Assembly: GCA_029580855.1 (NCBI GenBank)
Contig: JAKPQH010000166.1
Coordinates: 1-59,581, forward strand
Direction of reading: 5' to 3'
DNA: 59,581 nt
Source of the DNA: a bacterium
GTDB lineage: Bacteria > Methylomirabilota > Methylomirabilia > Methylomirabilales > 2-02-FULL-66-22
The position numbers were made by a program, and so were the translations under genes. The notes under the pieces are model-generated. The model did no database searches, was not told the DNA's origin, and was given only the letters and a program-made list of their open reading frames with translations. Shown here in pieces: positions 7,527 to 16,180 of this stretch. Within the stretch, counting starts at the first letter, position 1, and each line of letters begins with the position of its first letter.

Positions 7527-9255
7527 CGCCCTCCTCGCCGTCGGGCTGGCCGGGACGGCGTGGGCCGACTGCACCTGGTCGGGGAACACCGGAACCGTTG
7601 CCTCGCCCTATGATGACAGCGATGTCCAGGCCTGCGTGACCGACGCCGCCGGCAAGACGGGCGACGTCCTGATCCAGATCCCCGCCGGCGCCGCGACCTG
7701 GACGACCGCCGTCAGCATCAACATGACCACCGGATGGGCCGGCGTCACGTCGCTGACGATCCAGGGGGCGGGCGCGGATCAGACGATCATCTCGGCGCCG
7801 ACGGCGAGCAACCGGTACTTTTCCCTGGTCGCCGTCCGCAATGTGCGGATCACGGGGATCGGATTCCTGACCACCTCGACGACCGGCACGGCCTACGGGA
7901 TCTATCTCTCCGGCACCTGCACCGGCGTCCGGATCGACCACAATACCTTCGGCGCGGACAACGCCGGCCAGAGCTTCTGGACATCGTGGTCCGTCTACAC
8001 CAACGGCGACGTGACCGCCGTGATCGACAGCAACACGTTCCTGAATGTGGGATACGGCGTCGGAATCAACGGCACCGGGGCGGCCTCGTGGGCCTCGGCG
8101 ATGAATTATGGCCAAACCGCCGGGATCGTCTATGTCGAGGATAACGTGTTCGACTGGGACCATACCGTGCCGCTGGTCGGGAGCGCGCTGGCCGCGAACC
8201 CCATCGACGCCTACAGTGGGGCGCGGTACGTGTTCCGCTACAACACGGTCTGGAATGGCCCCATCGGACATCATGGCTATGAGGATGCCTCCCGGCCGAC
8301 CGGGACGCTCCAATACGAGATCTACGGCAACACGATCACGTATGACTACACCACAGACGGCGTGGGCGGCCCCGGCTGGTACACGTCCTCGCGCGGCGGA
8401 TCGGGGCTCGTCTACAACAACTACTACAACAAGGTCGGCGGCACCGACGCGCAGAAGGGCCACGCGCTGCGGCTGTACCGCTCCGACCCCACGCAATCCG
8501 GGACTTATGGCGTCGGGAACATGTGCAACGGGAACGATCCCGACGACAGCAACCTGGCGGTCTTCAGCGGGACACACACGGGCGCCGACAGCCAGACGGT
8601 GCTGACCAGCGCGACCGATCATCACTGGACCGAGAACCTGTACGCCAACAGCTATCTGGTCAACACGACGGACGGATCGCGGTGTCAGATCACCGCGAAC
8701 GACGGGACAACGGCGACCTGCGCGCTGGGGCTGTCCGGCGGAGCCGCCAACCGGTGGCACGCCGGCGACGCCTACGAGCTCCGCACCGGCTACGTGTGCA
8801 AGAACCAGCCGGGGCGCGGGACGAACGGCGATCTGTACCCTGTTTACAGTTTCGCCAACCAGAACGCGCGGGGGTGGAGCGATGTCTCCACGCAGTATCA
8901 ACGCAATGCGCTGATGCTCGAAAAAAACCGGGACTGGTACTCCTCGACCGACTGGGCGGGGGACGGCTCCGCCGGCGTGGGATGCGGCGCAAGCCGCCCG
9001 GCGACCTGCACGCCGAGGGTCGGATACTGGCAGACCGCGCAGAATTGCGCCGATGTCTCGGGGCGCGTGGGCGCCGCGCCCGCGACCCCGATCGCGGGGA
9101 CGCTGTATCTCTGCACCGCCGCGAACACCTGGACCGCGGCCTATACGCCGCAGACTTATCCGCACCCGATCCGGGGGGCGAGTCCTCCGCCCCCGCCGCC
9201 GCCGCCCGCACCCGCCGGATCGCATGGCGTGAGCCTGCAGGGCGTGGGGATGTAG
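7498..9255 (+). CDS. Exported right-handed beta-helix protein, pectate-lyase-like fold
   Basis: 585 aa, overlapping the previous gene by 29 nt. It has a signal peptide (RILLSALLAVGLAGTAWA, then DCTW). Residues about 60-350 show parallel beta-helix character: SLTIQGAGADQTIISAP, VRNVRITGIGFLTTSTTGTA, IDHNTFGADN, IDSNTFLNVGYGVGING, VEDNVFDWD, RYNTVWNGPIGHHGYED. This is the N-x-F/V coil pattern of pectate lyase and tailspike folds, which often bind or cleave polysaccharide. A poly-proline run follows at about residue 563. It contains 11 Cys. No catalytic residues can be assigned. In a tail operon a receptor-polysaccharide depolymerase is the obvious idea, but the export signal is odd for that. 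Confidence 0.68.
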   Translation: MRVSGRILLSALLAVGLAGTAWADCTWSGNTGTVASPYDDSDVQACVTDAAGKTGDVLIQIPAGAATWTTAVSINMTTGWAGVTSLTIQGAGADQTIISAPTASNRYFSLVAVRNVRITGIGFLTTSTTGTAYGIYLSGTCTGVRIDHNTFGADNAGQSFWTSWSVYTNGDVTAVIDSNTFLNVGYGVGINGTGAASWASAMNYGQTAGIVYVEDNVFDWDHTVPLVGSALAANPIDAYSGARYVFRYNTVWNGPIGHHGYEDASRPTGTLQYEIYGNTITYDYTTDGVGGPGWYTSSRGGSGLVYNNYYNKVGGTDAQKGHALRLYRSDPTQSGTYGVGNMCNGNDPDDSNLAVFSGTHTGADSQTVLTSATDHHWTENLYANSYLVNTTDGSRCQITANDGTTATCALGLSGGAANRWHAGDAYELRTGYVCKNQPGRGTNGDLYPVYSFANQNARGWSDVSTQYQRNALMLEKNRDWYSSTDWAGDGSAGVGCGASRPATCTPRVGYWQTAQNCADVSGRVGAAPATPIAGTLYLCTAANTWTAAYTPQTYPHPIRGASPPPPPPPPAPAGSHGVSLQGVGM

Positions 9256-11067
9256 ATGGCAGACCCCGAGATCCCGTTTCGCGACCAGGACATCCCGTTT
9301 CGCGACCAGGACATCGTCTGGCGGCGCACCGGCGAGGGACCGCCGCCCCCGCCGCCGCCGCCGTCCGAGGCCGACGCCGAGCACGCGCTGTCGCGGACGC
9401 CCGTGGCAGTCCTCGCCGTCGAGATGGACCGGTGCGAGCGGCGGTTCGGCGTCGCCCCCTGCACCGCCACCGGCGAGCCGTGCTACCAGACCCGGGGGAC
9501 GTGTAAGGCGCTCCAGGCCTATTTGCGGGGCGTCCAGACGCTGCTGTTCTCCTCGGCGGACACGGCGCTGCCGTTCGACGCCGCGCGGCCGTACCTCCAG
9601 TCGATCTCCTACCGGCCGACGGAGATCGCGACGCATTTCACCGTCGCGGGCCGCGTGCGCGCCCGGTGCGCCGACGAGCCGGATTCGGACATCGACATCG
9701 ACCCGTATCTGACCGATCGGGCGGCGCCGCCGCAGGGCACCTACTGGGGCCGGTTTATCGCGCGCAACCCGCACTACCGCGGCCGGACGGCGCGGCTCTA
9801 CTCGGGGTATCTGGGCGAGGCCGAATATACCTACGTCGAACGGTGGCGCGGATCCCTGGACAACATCGTCCGCATGCGCGGCGCGGCCGAGCTGGAGATC
9901 GTGGACCGGCTGCGGGCGCTGGATCGGCTGTATTGCCCGGCCAAGCTGGACATCAAACTCGCCTCAAACATCACGGCCGACCAGACCAGCATCACGCTCA
10001 CCAGCGTGGACGGCCTGGATCCGGGGCCGGGCGCGGTCCGGATCGGCGAGGAGCTGATCTATTACACCGGCGCGAACCCGGCGACCCACGTCTTGAGCGG
10101 CTGCTCGCGCGGCTGGGAGTCCGAGCGGCAGCCGCACGACGCCGGGTCCGCCGTCGGCCGGGTGCGGATCCTGGGGCCGATGAGCCCCTGGGACATCCTC
10201 TGGACGCTGCTCGTCACCGACGCGGGGATCCCGCAGGGCGACATCGATGGCGCGGCGTTTTGGGACTGCAAGACGTTTCCCGAGCCCGATATCAGCATGC
10301 AGGCAATCATCACCGAGCCGACCAAGATCAGCGAGCTGTATTTCGAGCTGGTGGACCTGCTGGACTGCAAGAGCTGGATCGGCGAGAACCTCAAGATCAC
10401 CATCCGGCGGAACCTCCCCAACCGCCCGGGGCGCCGCGATCCGCTCTTGACCGATGCGGAGCATATCGTGGACGCGCCGGCGACACTGGATCTGAACGGC
10501 GACTCCAGGATCTCGCGCGTCCTGCTCTACTGGGACAAGCCGCTCCTGGCTCGGGTCGACGAGTACCAGAAATACAACCGCCTGCACATGGCGGTCGACA
10601 CGGACGCCGAGAGCGCCGCCGAGTACAACGCCGTCGCGGAAAAGACCATCGGCTGCCGCTGGGTCCGCTGGAACGTCATCCCCGAGACCCAGACCAGCCG
10701 GTGGCTGGCGCGCCAGACCATGCGCCGCGTCTGGATGCAGCGGGACCCGCAGCCGCTTTTGACGGTCCAGGTCGAGCGCAAGGACTCCAGCATCAAGACC
10801 GGCGATTATCTGCGGCTCCAGACCGACGAACTGTGCACGCCGAGCGGCGCGCCGAGTCTGCGGACCTGGCAGGTCGTCCGGCGCGAGCCGCGGGGCGAGA
10901 CGTTCCAACTGACGCTGCTCCGGCAGCGCGCCGAGCGGTTCGCCTACATCGCCGCGAACGGGGCCGGGGATTACGCCGCCGCGACCGATGAGGAGCGGAA
11001 CGACCAGGCGTATCTCAGCGGACCGGACGGCACCCTGGACGGCGATCCGGGCTATTATCTCTGGTAG
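9256..11067 (+). CDS. Phage tail hub/tip-like protein
   Basis: 603 aa, starting right after the preceding TAG. The N-terminus has two perfect copies of a 7-residue unit (IPFRDQD) encoded by a 21-bp tandem duplication, then a poly-proline run (about residues 29-36). A beta module at about 260-305 (IGEELIYYTG, then LSGCSRGWES and a following H) is a common phage tail-fibre/tip element. The rest (for example SELYFELVDLLDCKSWIGEN and TSRWLARQTMRRVWMQRDPQ) resembles tail proteins that follow the distal tail gene. No enzymatic residues are evident. It probably forms part of the tail tip. Confidence 0.6.
   Translation: MADPEIPFRDQDIPFRDQDIVWRRTGEGPPPPPPPPSEADAEHALSRTPVAVLAVEMDRCERRFGVAPCTATGEPCYQTRGTCKALQAYLRGVQTLLFSSADTALPFDAARPYLQSISYRPTEIATHFTVAGRVRARCADEPDSDIDIDPYLTDRAAPPQGTYWGRFIARNPHYRGRTARLYSGYLGEAEYTYVERWRGSLDNIVRMRGAAELEIVDRLRALDRLYCPAKLDIKLASNITADQTSITLTSVDGLDPGPGAVRIGEELIYYTGANPATHVLSGCSRGWESERQPHDAGSAVGRVRILGPMSPWDILWTLLVTDAGIPQGDIDGAAFWDCKTFPEPDISMQAIITEPTKISELYFELVDLLDCKSWIGENLKITIRRNLPNRPGRRDPLLTDAEHIVDAPATLDLNGDSRISRVLLYWDKPLLARVDEYQKYNRLHMAVDTDAESAAEYNAVAEKTIGCRWVRWNVIPETQTSRWLARQTMRRVWMQRDPQPLLTVQVERKDSSIKTGDYLRLQTDELCTPSGAPSLRTWQVVRREPRGETFQLTLLRQRAERFAYIAANGAGDYAAATDEERNDQAYLSGPDGTLDGDPGYYLW
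9271..9312 (+). repeat. Perfect 21-bp tandem duplication inside a tail gene
   Basis: Two identical adjacent 21-bp units (9271-9291 and 9292-9312) encode IPFRDQD twice at the N-terminus of the tail hub-like protein. Being in frame and identical, they look recent. Confidence 0.9.
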
Positions 11068-11076
11068 GAGGCGCGC

Positions 11077-12015
11077 ATGGCATACGAGGCCCTCACCGCC
11101 GGCGAGGTGGATGTCGGGAGCCCGGTCAGCTCGAGTCTGCTGACCAAGATCAAGGATAACCTCGACTACCTCTACGGCGCGATGGAGTTCGCCCAGACCG
11201 GACTGCTCAACGGGTCGTTCGAGATCGATTCGGACCACGACGGCAAGCCCGACAATTGGGAGATCCAGGTCTACCCCGGCGGGACGGTCCAGCTCTACCA
11301 GGCGAATGTCCTCCACGGGCAGAATTCGCTGGCCTTCGTGCATCCCGGCGGCGCGTCCAACGGCGGGGGCGCGGCCATCTCGAACCCCGTCATGGTCAAC
11401 AGCCACGTACCGTTGACGGTCGGCTGGAGCTATCTGACCAGCGCGGCGGGGATGAAATGTATCGTCACCGCGCATTGGTATGATGCAGCGATGAGCTATT
11501 TAGCCGGCACGACGCTCTACAGCTCGACCGCCAACCCGGCGAGCTGGACCACGCTGACGCAGCGGATCCCGATGTACGCCGGAGCGAAATACCTGCGGCT
11601 GGCGTTCACGATGGGCTACACCGACACCGATGTCGCGGGGACCGCGTTGCTGGACGATGTCCGGCTCTACCAGGACCTCGCGGCCGTGCCGGTCGGCGGG
11701 GCGAGCCGCGATGTGGGCAACGGGACATCCTACTGCACGCCGTATGGGGAGGCCGCGGGGGACAGCGAATACGCCATGATCATGTCCTGCGCCGGGCTGT
11801 GGCGTAACCTACGGCAAATATCGAATCAGAACGTCGTCCTCACGTTCCGACGCAACGGCAACGACACGTCGCTGTCGGTCTCGGGCACCGCCGTCGACTC
11901 GTCCCACATCGTCGCCGTCGCGGCCGGAGACCGCGTGAGCCTGAAGCGCGTGTCTGGACAGGGAGAGGTCTACTCGGCGTGGGGTCTGGAATTTCTGCCC
12001 GCCTGCACGGGGTAG
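11077..12015 (+). CDS. Tail-fibre-like protein with carbohydrate-binding-like module
   Basis: 312 aa behind a TAGGAGG ribosome site. The N-terminus (YEALTAGEVDVGSPVSSSLL) resembles phage fibre attachment segments. From about residue 43, LLNGSFEIDSDHDGKPDNWE matches the NGsFE...DGkPDnW opening of CBM4/9-like galactose-binding sandwiches, ending near TALLDDVRLYQ (about residue 203). The last 100 residues are another beta-rich region. The position at the end of the tail operon and the sugar-binding-like fold suggest a receptor-binding or accessory fibre protein. No signal peptide is visible here, unlike the three exported genes upstream. Confidence 0.58.
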   Translation: MAYEALTAGEVDVGSPVSSSLLTKIKDNLDYLYGAMEFAQTGLLNGSFEIDSDHDGKPDNWEIQVYPGGTVQLYQANVLHGQNSLAFVHPGGASNGGGAAISNPVMVNSHVPLTVGWSYLTSAAGMKCIVTAHWYDAAMSYLAGTTLYSSTANPASWTTLTQRIPMYAGAKYLRLAFTMGYTDTDVAGTALLDDVRLYQDLAAVPVGGASRDVGNGTSYCTPYGEAAGDSEYAMIMSCAGLWRNLRQISNQNVVLTFRRNGNDTSLSVSGTAVDSSHIVAVAAGDRVSLKRVSGQGEVYSAWGLEFLPACTG

Positions 12016-12025
12016 GAGGCGCGCC

Positions 12026-12385
12026 ATGTTTGTCTATGTCTGGAAACACACCGGCCGGGTCATTGACGCCTCGAACCTCACGCCGTGGCAGTCGTACCTG
12101 GACCCGGAGACCCAGGAGATCCGCGAGGTCGAGGGCGACGAGAACACCTACCGCTGGCCGAACGGCGATCGAACACGCTGTCTATTGACCAAAGCCGGGG
12201 AGATCGTGCCGGACCCGGACTGGGTGAAGCCCGACGACGCGAAGGACGCCCACGAGGCCGCCGTGGCGGCCGTCAAGGCGGCCGCGGAGGACCGCGCCGT
12301 CCCGGAGAGCGTGCGGAACGCCCTTGACGCCATCACGGCCTCGATCGAGGCGCTGCGCGCGTCGTTGGAGCGCCGTCCCGCGTAG
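12026..12385 (+). CDS. Small phage protein of unknown function
   Basis: 119 aa. It is preceded by the same ribosome-site context (GGTAGGAGGCGCGC) as the gene before it. The N-terminal half is a short beta-like segment (FVYVWKHTGRVIDASNLTPW); the C-terminal half is a charged Ala/Glu/Lys helix (DAHEAAVAAVKAAAEDRAV) that may form a coiled coil. No family is recognised. As the last gene of the tail module it could be a fibre chaperone, by analogy with phages that place fibre assembly proteins there, but nothing in the sequence proves it. Confidence 0.5.
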   Translation: MFVYVWKHTGRVIDASNLTPWQSYLDPETQEIREVEGDENTYRWPNGDRTRCLLTKAGEIVPDPDWVKPDDAKDAHEAAVAAVKAAAEDRAVPESVRNALDAITASIEALRASLERRPA

Positions 12386-12733
12386 CGCATGCACCACCCA
12401 CGCACGCGCCGTGCATGGCCCGCGCGTGGCAGGATCCCGCAGCACCGATATCGGCCCGAGGCGGAGAGCAGGGCGCCTGATCGGTCGTTCTACATCAGCC
12501 AAGGCCGCGTCGTGAGACGCTGCCAAATTGGCAGATGCACCCAGCGCAGGGCGCCGGTTCCGACCACTCTGGAGCCGACGCTCGAAGTCTATCCAAAAAA
12601 AACTTTCCAGAAAGTTTCCGCAAACTTTCCAGACAATAACCGCCGGCTACAACCGCGGTCCAGCGCGACCGGAGCGAGGATGTGGCACGACCGGCCGCAG
12701 ATGCGCGCCAGAGCTGGGGCGGCGGAATTTTCC
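12386..12733. other. Prophage-host junction, noncoding
   Basis: About 350 bases between the last phage gene and the rplM promoter hold no convincing gene. Visible structures are a hairpin CATGCAC/GTGCATG (12388-12394 and 12411-12417), a 13-bp palindrome TGCCAAATTGGCA (12521-12533), and the AACTTTC repeat cluster at 12600-12633. No tRNA and no integrase are present. The right prophage end (att site) should lie here, but no core duplication can be checked without the left end. Confidence 0.5.
12600..12633. repeat. Alternating inverted repeat cluster (AAACTTTC)
   Basis: AACTTTC (12601-12607) is followed after 2 nt by its exact complement GAAAGTT (12610-12616). GAAAGTTT (12610-12617) is in turn followed after 4 nt by AAACTTTC (12622-12629). 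The outer copies are also direct repeats, sharing AAACTTTCCAGA. Three alternately oriented copies can form mutually exclusive hairpins, or they may be protein-binding arm sites near a prophage end. Confidence 0.65.
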
Positions 12734-12762
12734 TTGACAAAGGGCCTCGCAGTTCCTATTGT
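12734..12762 (+). promoter_or_regulatory. Sigma70-type promoter of rplM-rpsI
   Basis: TTGACA (12734-12739), a 17-nt spacer and TATTGT (12757-12762), about 60 nt upstream of the rplM start. The perfect -35 and ideal spacing fit a strong housekeeping promoter, and it marks the host side of the prophage junction. Confidence 0.75.
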
Positions 12763-12822
12763 ACGCCGGTTCGGAAGGAGCTGGGGGGAAACAGACGGAC
12801 TCGGGAAGGGAATACGGTCACC

Positions 12823-13257
12823 ATGAAAACGTATCAACCCAAAGCGAGCGACATCGATCGCCGCTGGATCCTCGTCGATGCGGCTGGCCAGAACCTGGGG
12901 CGGTTGGCAACGCAGGTTGCCGGGCTCTTGCGCGGGAAAGGGAAGCCGTTGTTCGTTCCGCATCGAGATGTCGGCGACTTTGTCGTGGTGATCAACGCCG
13001 AGAAGGTCGCCGTGACCGGTAAAAAGATGCGGCAGAAGACCTACTACCATCACTCGCAGTATCCCGGAGGGATCAAGGGCGTCAGCCTCGGCAAGATGCT
13101 GAACGAGACGCCCGAGCGTGTGGTGGAGAAAGCCGTTCGCGGCATGCTTCCCAAGACCAAGCTGGGCGACGCCCTGTTCACGAAGTTGAAGGTCTATGCC
13201 GGGTCCGCTCACCCGCACGCCGCGCAGCGGCCGGTGGCCGTGGCGGCGGCGCACTAG
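12823..13257 (+). CDS. rplM: 50S ribosomal protein L13
   Basis: 144 aa, normal length for bacterial L13, an early-assembling 23S rRNA-binding protein of the large subunit. The start [20 protein letters not shown], the [14 protein letters not shown] block and the [10 protein letters not shown]...[12 protein letters not shown] region are family hallmarks. An upstream in-frame extension (to 12682) overlaps the promoter and lacks L13 character, so the ATG at 12823 behind GGGAAGGGA is chosen. The promoter lies 60 nt upstream, and rpsI follows 16 nt after the stop, the conserved rplM-rpsI operon. Confidence 0.98.
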   Translation: MKTYQPKASDIDRRWILVDAAGQNLGRLATQVAGLLRGKGKPLFVPHRDVGDFVVVINAEKVAVTGKKMRQKTYYHHSQYPGGIKGVSLGKMLNETPERVVEKAVRGMLPKTKLGDALFTKLKVYAGSAHPHAAQRPVAVAAAH

Positions 13258-13273
13258 GGAGACACGGGAACAC

Positions 13274-13669
13274 ATGGAAGCCACGATGCGATACTACGGA
13301 ACGGGCCGGCGGAAGGCCTCCGTCGCGCGGGTCTGGCTGCAGGCGGGCCCGGGCAGGATCGAAGTGAACGCGCGGCCCGTGGACGAGTTCTTCCCGCGGC
13401 AGACCTTGAAGATGATCCTGGCGCAGCCGCTCAAAGCGGTGGGCATCGACGGGAAATACGACGTCATCGCCACGGTGGACGGCGGGGGCATCAGCGGCCA
13501 GGCGGGCGCGATCCGGTTGGGGATCGCGCGGGCGCTTCTCCAGCTGGACGGCACGCTGCGCACGACACTCAAGAAAGCGGGTCTCCTCACGCGGGACCCG
13601 CGAGCCAAGGAGCGAAAGAAGTACGGGCAGAAGGGGGCGCGGGCCCGGTTCCAGTTCTCCAAGCGGTAA
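13274..13669 (+). CDS. rpsI: 30S ribosomal protein S9
   Basis: 131 aa. S9 binds 16S rRNA in the small-subunit head, its C-terminal tail reaching the P-site. Seen here are [17 protein letters not shown] at the N-terminus, the central [19 protein letters not shown], and the diagnostic basic tail [17 protein letters not shown]. The start could be the ATG at 13274 (behind GGGAGACACGGGAA) or the ATG four codons later (13286); the first has the better ribosome-site spacing. It is cotranscribed with rplM and ends at a strong terminator. Confidence 0.97.
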   Translation: MEATMRYYGTGRRKASVARVWLQAGPGRIEVNARPVDEFFPRQTLKMILAQPLKAVGIDGKYDVIATVDGGGISGQAGAIRLGIARALLQLDGTLRTTLKKAGLLTRDPRAKERKKYGQKGARARFQFSKR

Positions 13670-13690
13670 GGTTCTCGTCGCGACGGACAG

Positions 13691-13722
13691 GGGGAAGGGC
13701 CTTCGGGCTCTTCCCCTTTTTT
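13691..13722 (+). terminator. Rho-independent terminator after rpsI
   Basis: An 11-bp stem, GGGGAAGGGCC against GGCTCTTCCCC (one G-T pair), with a TTCG tetraloop is followed by a run of T. It closes the rplM-rpsI transcript about 20 nt after the rpsI stop. Confidence 0.92.
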
Positions 13723-13805
13723 GTGCCCTTCGGTCGGCATGCGTCGCGCGGCCGGTTTGGCCCGGCGACGGATGGATGACGCGAAGGCTTTCGGGGGACC
13801 CACGG

Positions 13806-14870
13806 ATGACAACGCACGACCAGTCGCACCAGCGCCGGGTCGCCATCGCCGGAGCCAGCGGGTACACGGGGGTCGAGCTCCTCCGCTTCCTGGTGCAGCA
13901 CCCCGCCGCGCGGGTGGTGGCGCTGACGGCGGAAACCCATGCCCATCAGCCCATCGGCCAGGTGTTCCCGAACCTGACGGGGTTTGTCGACCTCGCCTGC
14001 CGGCCGCTGGATGCGGCGGCGCTGGCGGGCGAGGCGGAGTTTGTCTTTTTGGCGCTGCCGCACAAGACGTCTATGGCGGTGGCGGCAGCGCTGATCGAGC
14101 GCGGGGTGCGCGTGCTGGACCTGAGCGCCGACTTCAGGCTGAAGGATGCCACGGCGTATCCCACCTGGTACGGGTTTGAGCACACGGCACCTGCTCTCCT
14201 CGCCACGGCGGTCTACGGGCTGCCTGAATTGCACCGGGACGCCATCGCCTCGGCGCGACTGGTGGCGGTGCCGGGGTGCTATCCGACCAGCGCGATCCTG
14301 GGTCTCGCCCCGGTCGTGGCCGAAGGGCTGGTCGACCCGGAAACCATCGTCGTGGACTCCATCTCCGGGGTGTCGGGGGCAGGCAGGAGACCCGAGCTGC
14401 CGACGCACTATTCCGAGGTCAACGAGAGTCTGAAGGCCTACGGTGTGGCCAGACACCGGCACACCCCCGAGATCGAGCAGGAGCTGTCGCGAATTGCCGG
14501 CCGTCCGGTGACGGTGACGTTCACGCCGCATCTGGCCCCGCTGACCCGCGGCATCCTGACCACCATCACCGCGCGCTTGACCCGGCCCGAGAGAACGGCG
14601 GATCTCGTGGCCGTGTATCGCGACTTCTACCGGGAGCGGCCGTTTGTCCGGGTCCTCGACGAGGGCCGGCTTCCCGAGACGAAGCACGTGCTGCACTCGA
14701 ACCTGTGCGACATCGGGCTGGTGTCCGACGCGCGCACGGGGCGGGTCGTGGTGGTCTCGGCCATCGATAACCTCGCCAAGGGGGCCTCGGGCCAGGCGGT
14801 GCAGTGCTTCAACCTCATGGCGGGTCTGGACGAGCGGGCGGCGCTTTGGATCCCGGGGCTGTTTCCATGA
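13806..14870 (+). CDS. argC: N-acetyl-gamma-glutamyl-phosphate reductase
   Basis: 354 aa. It catalyses the NADPH-dependent reduction of N-acetylglutamyl-5-phosphate in arginine synthesis. The nucleotide-binding loop GASGYTGVELLR is near residues 19-30, the catalytic-cysteine motif VPGCYPTSAILGL is near residue 157, and the late HLAPLTRGI...T and HVLHSNLCDIGLVSD segments are typical of the family. The start at 13806 is preferred because GGGGGACC lies at proper spacing; an in-frame ATG at 13776 would add ten basic residues. It follows the rpsI terminator, so it needs its own promoter, which I cannot identify. argJ lies 66 nt downstream. Confidence 0.96.
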   Translation: MTTHDQSHQRRVAIAGASGYTGVELLRFLVQHPAARVVALTAETHAHQPIGQVFPNLTGFVDLACRPLDAAALAGEAEFVFLALPHKTSMAVAAALIERGVRVLDLSADFRLKDATAYPTWYGFEHTAPALLATAVYGLPELHRDAIASARLVAVPGCYPTSAILGLAPVVAEGLVDPETIVVDSISGVSGAGRRPELPTHYSEVNESLKAYGVARHRHTPEIEQELSRIAGRPVTVTFTPHLAPLTRGILTTITARLTRPERTADLVAVYRDFYRERPFVRVLDEGRLPETKHVLHSNLCDIGLVSDARTGRVVVVSAIDNLAKGASGQAVQCFNLMAGLDERAALWIPGLFP

Positions 14871-14936
14871 GTCGGCCGTAGGGGATCGACCCTGTCGGAA
14901 GGGTTGCCTGGGGGGCGGGTGTGCCAGGAGGAAACC

Positions 14937-16163
14937 ATGGGTGCGGCGGAAAAGGCTTTGCGGGTCACACGGGGCGGGCTCTCGGCGGTGGGGGGCGTAC
15001 AGGCGGCGGGGGTCGCGTGCGGTCTAAAGAAGGACGGCCGGCCGGACCTGGCGCTGGTGGTTGCCGACGGACCGGCGACCGTGGCCGCAACGTTCACGCT
15101 GAACCGCGTCCGGGCCGCCCCGATCGTGGTCTCGAAGCGGCACCTGCGGGGCGGCCGGTTCGCCGCCATCGTCCTGAACAGCGGAAACGCCAACGCGTGT
15201 ACGGGCCCGCAGGGTCTCCGGGATGCGGAGGCGACGGCGGCGGAGGCGGCGCGCCTCCTCGGGCGGCCCGTCGGGGAAGTTTTTGTGGCGTCCACGGGGG
15301 TCATCGGGCGGCGGCTGGACATGGGTGCGGTCCGGATGGGGATCCGGGAGGCTGCGAAAGCGCTGGCGCCTGGCGGCGGCGGTCGCGCGGCCAGGGCCAT
15401 CATGACCACGGACACCGTGGCTAAGGAGGCGGCCGTTCGTTTCTCCGTCGGCCGCGCGCGGGTGACCGTCGCGGGAATGGCCAAAGGGTCGGGCATGATC
15501 GCACCTCACATGGCGACCATGCTGGCCGTGATCGCGACGGACGCGACCGTCGAGTCGCGGCTGCTGCGTGCCGCGCTCCGCGAGGCGGTCGGCGGCAGCT
15601 TCAACCGCATCACGGTGGACGGCGATACCAGCACCAACGACATGGTGCTTTGTTTTGCCACCGGAGCGGCCGGGGCGCCCCCGCTGGCTGCGGATTCGCG
15701 AGCCTTCCGGACATTCCGGCGGGCCCTGGACCAGGTCTGCCTGGCGTTGGCCAAGATGATCGCGCGGGACGGCGAGGGCGCCACCAAGCTGGCGGAGGTC
15801 TGCGTCCGGGGCGCCCGCTCGGACCGCGAAGCACGCCGCGCCGCGGAGACGGTAGCCACCTCGCCTTTGGTCAAGACCACGCTCTTCGGCGAGGACATCA
15901 ACTGGGGCCGGATCATGGCGGCCCTGGGCCGCTCGGGCGCGCGCTTCGATCCGGACCGCGTGGCCATCCGGGTGGACCGCGTCCCGGTGGTCCAGAACGG
16001 CGTGAGCCTCGGGCCCCGCGCCGAGGCGGCGGCCAACCGCAGGCTGCGGCGGCGCGAGTTCGCGCTGACCGTGACCCTGCACGCGGGCCGCGCCGAGGCG
16101 CGGCTCTGGACGACGGACCTCTCCGAGGCGTACGTGCGCATCAACGCGGGGTACCGGTCCTGA
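14937..16163 (+). CDS. argJ: Bifunctional ornithine acetyltransferase/N-acetylglutamate synthase
   Basis: 408 aa, normal for ArgJ, which recycles the acetyl group in arginine synthesis. The autocleavage site is clear: RAIMTTDTVAKEAA, where Thr becomes the new N-terminus and nucleophile. Other landmarks are NSGNANACTG (oxyanion region), AGMAKGSGMIAPHMATML, and KTTLFGEDINWGRIMAALG near the C-terminus. The ATG follows AGGAGGAAACC, which settles the start against an upstream in-frame ATG at 14904. Together with argC it forms an arginine pair lying between ribosomal operons. Bifunctionality (AcCoA use) cannot be read from the sequence. Confidence 0.96.
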   Translation: MGAAEKALRVTRGGLSAVGGVQAAGVACGLKKDGRPDLALVVADGPATVAATFTLNRVRAAPIVVSKRHLRGGRFAAIVLNSGNANACTGPQGLRDAEATAAEAARLLGRPVGEVFVASTGVIGRRLDMGAVRMGIREAAKALAPGGGGRAARAIMTTDTVAKEAAVRFSVGRARVTVAGMAKGSGMIAPHMATMLAVIATDATVESRLLRAALREAVGGSFNRITVDGDTSTNDMVLCFATGAAGAPPLAADSRAFRTFRRALDQVCLALAKMIARDGEGATKLAEVCVRGARSDREARRAAETVATSPLVKTTLFGEDINWGRIMAALGRSGARFDPDRVAIRVDRVPVVQNGVSLGPRAEAAANRRLRRREFALTVTLHAGRAEARLWTTDLSEAYVRINAGYRS

Positions 16164-16180
16164 GCGGCGCCTGGCGGCGG

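Noticed and set aside
7414..9774. A 786-codon open frame on the minus strand opposite the exported phage genes
   Set aside because: Composition is dominated by Arg, Gly and Pro with no domain pattern; it mirrors the high-GC third positions of the plus-strand genes, which are coherent and coupled.
1..12385. Gene transfer agent instead of prophage
   Set aside because: Tail gene order is shared by both, but the exported proteins, the beta-helix protein and the lack of GTA-type DUF2460/NlpC-P60 proteins favour a siphovirus-type prophage; not decisive without the head genes.
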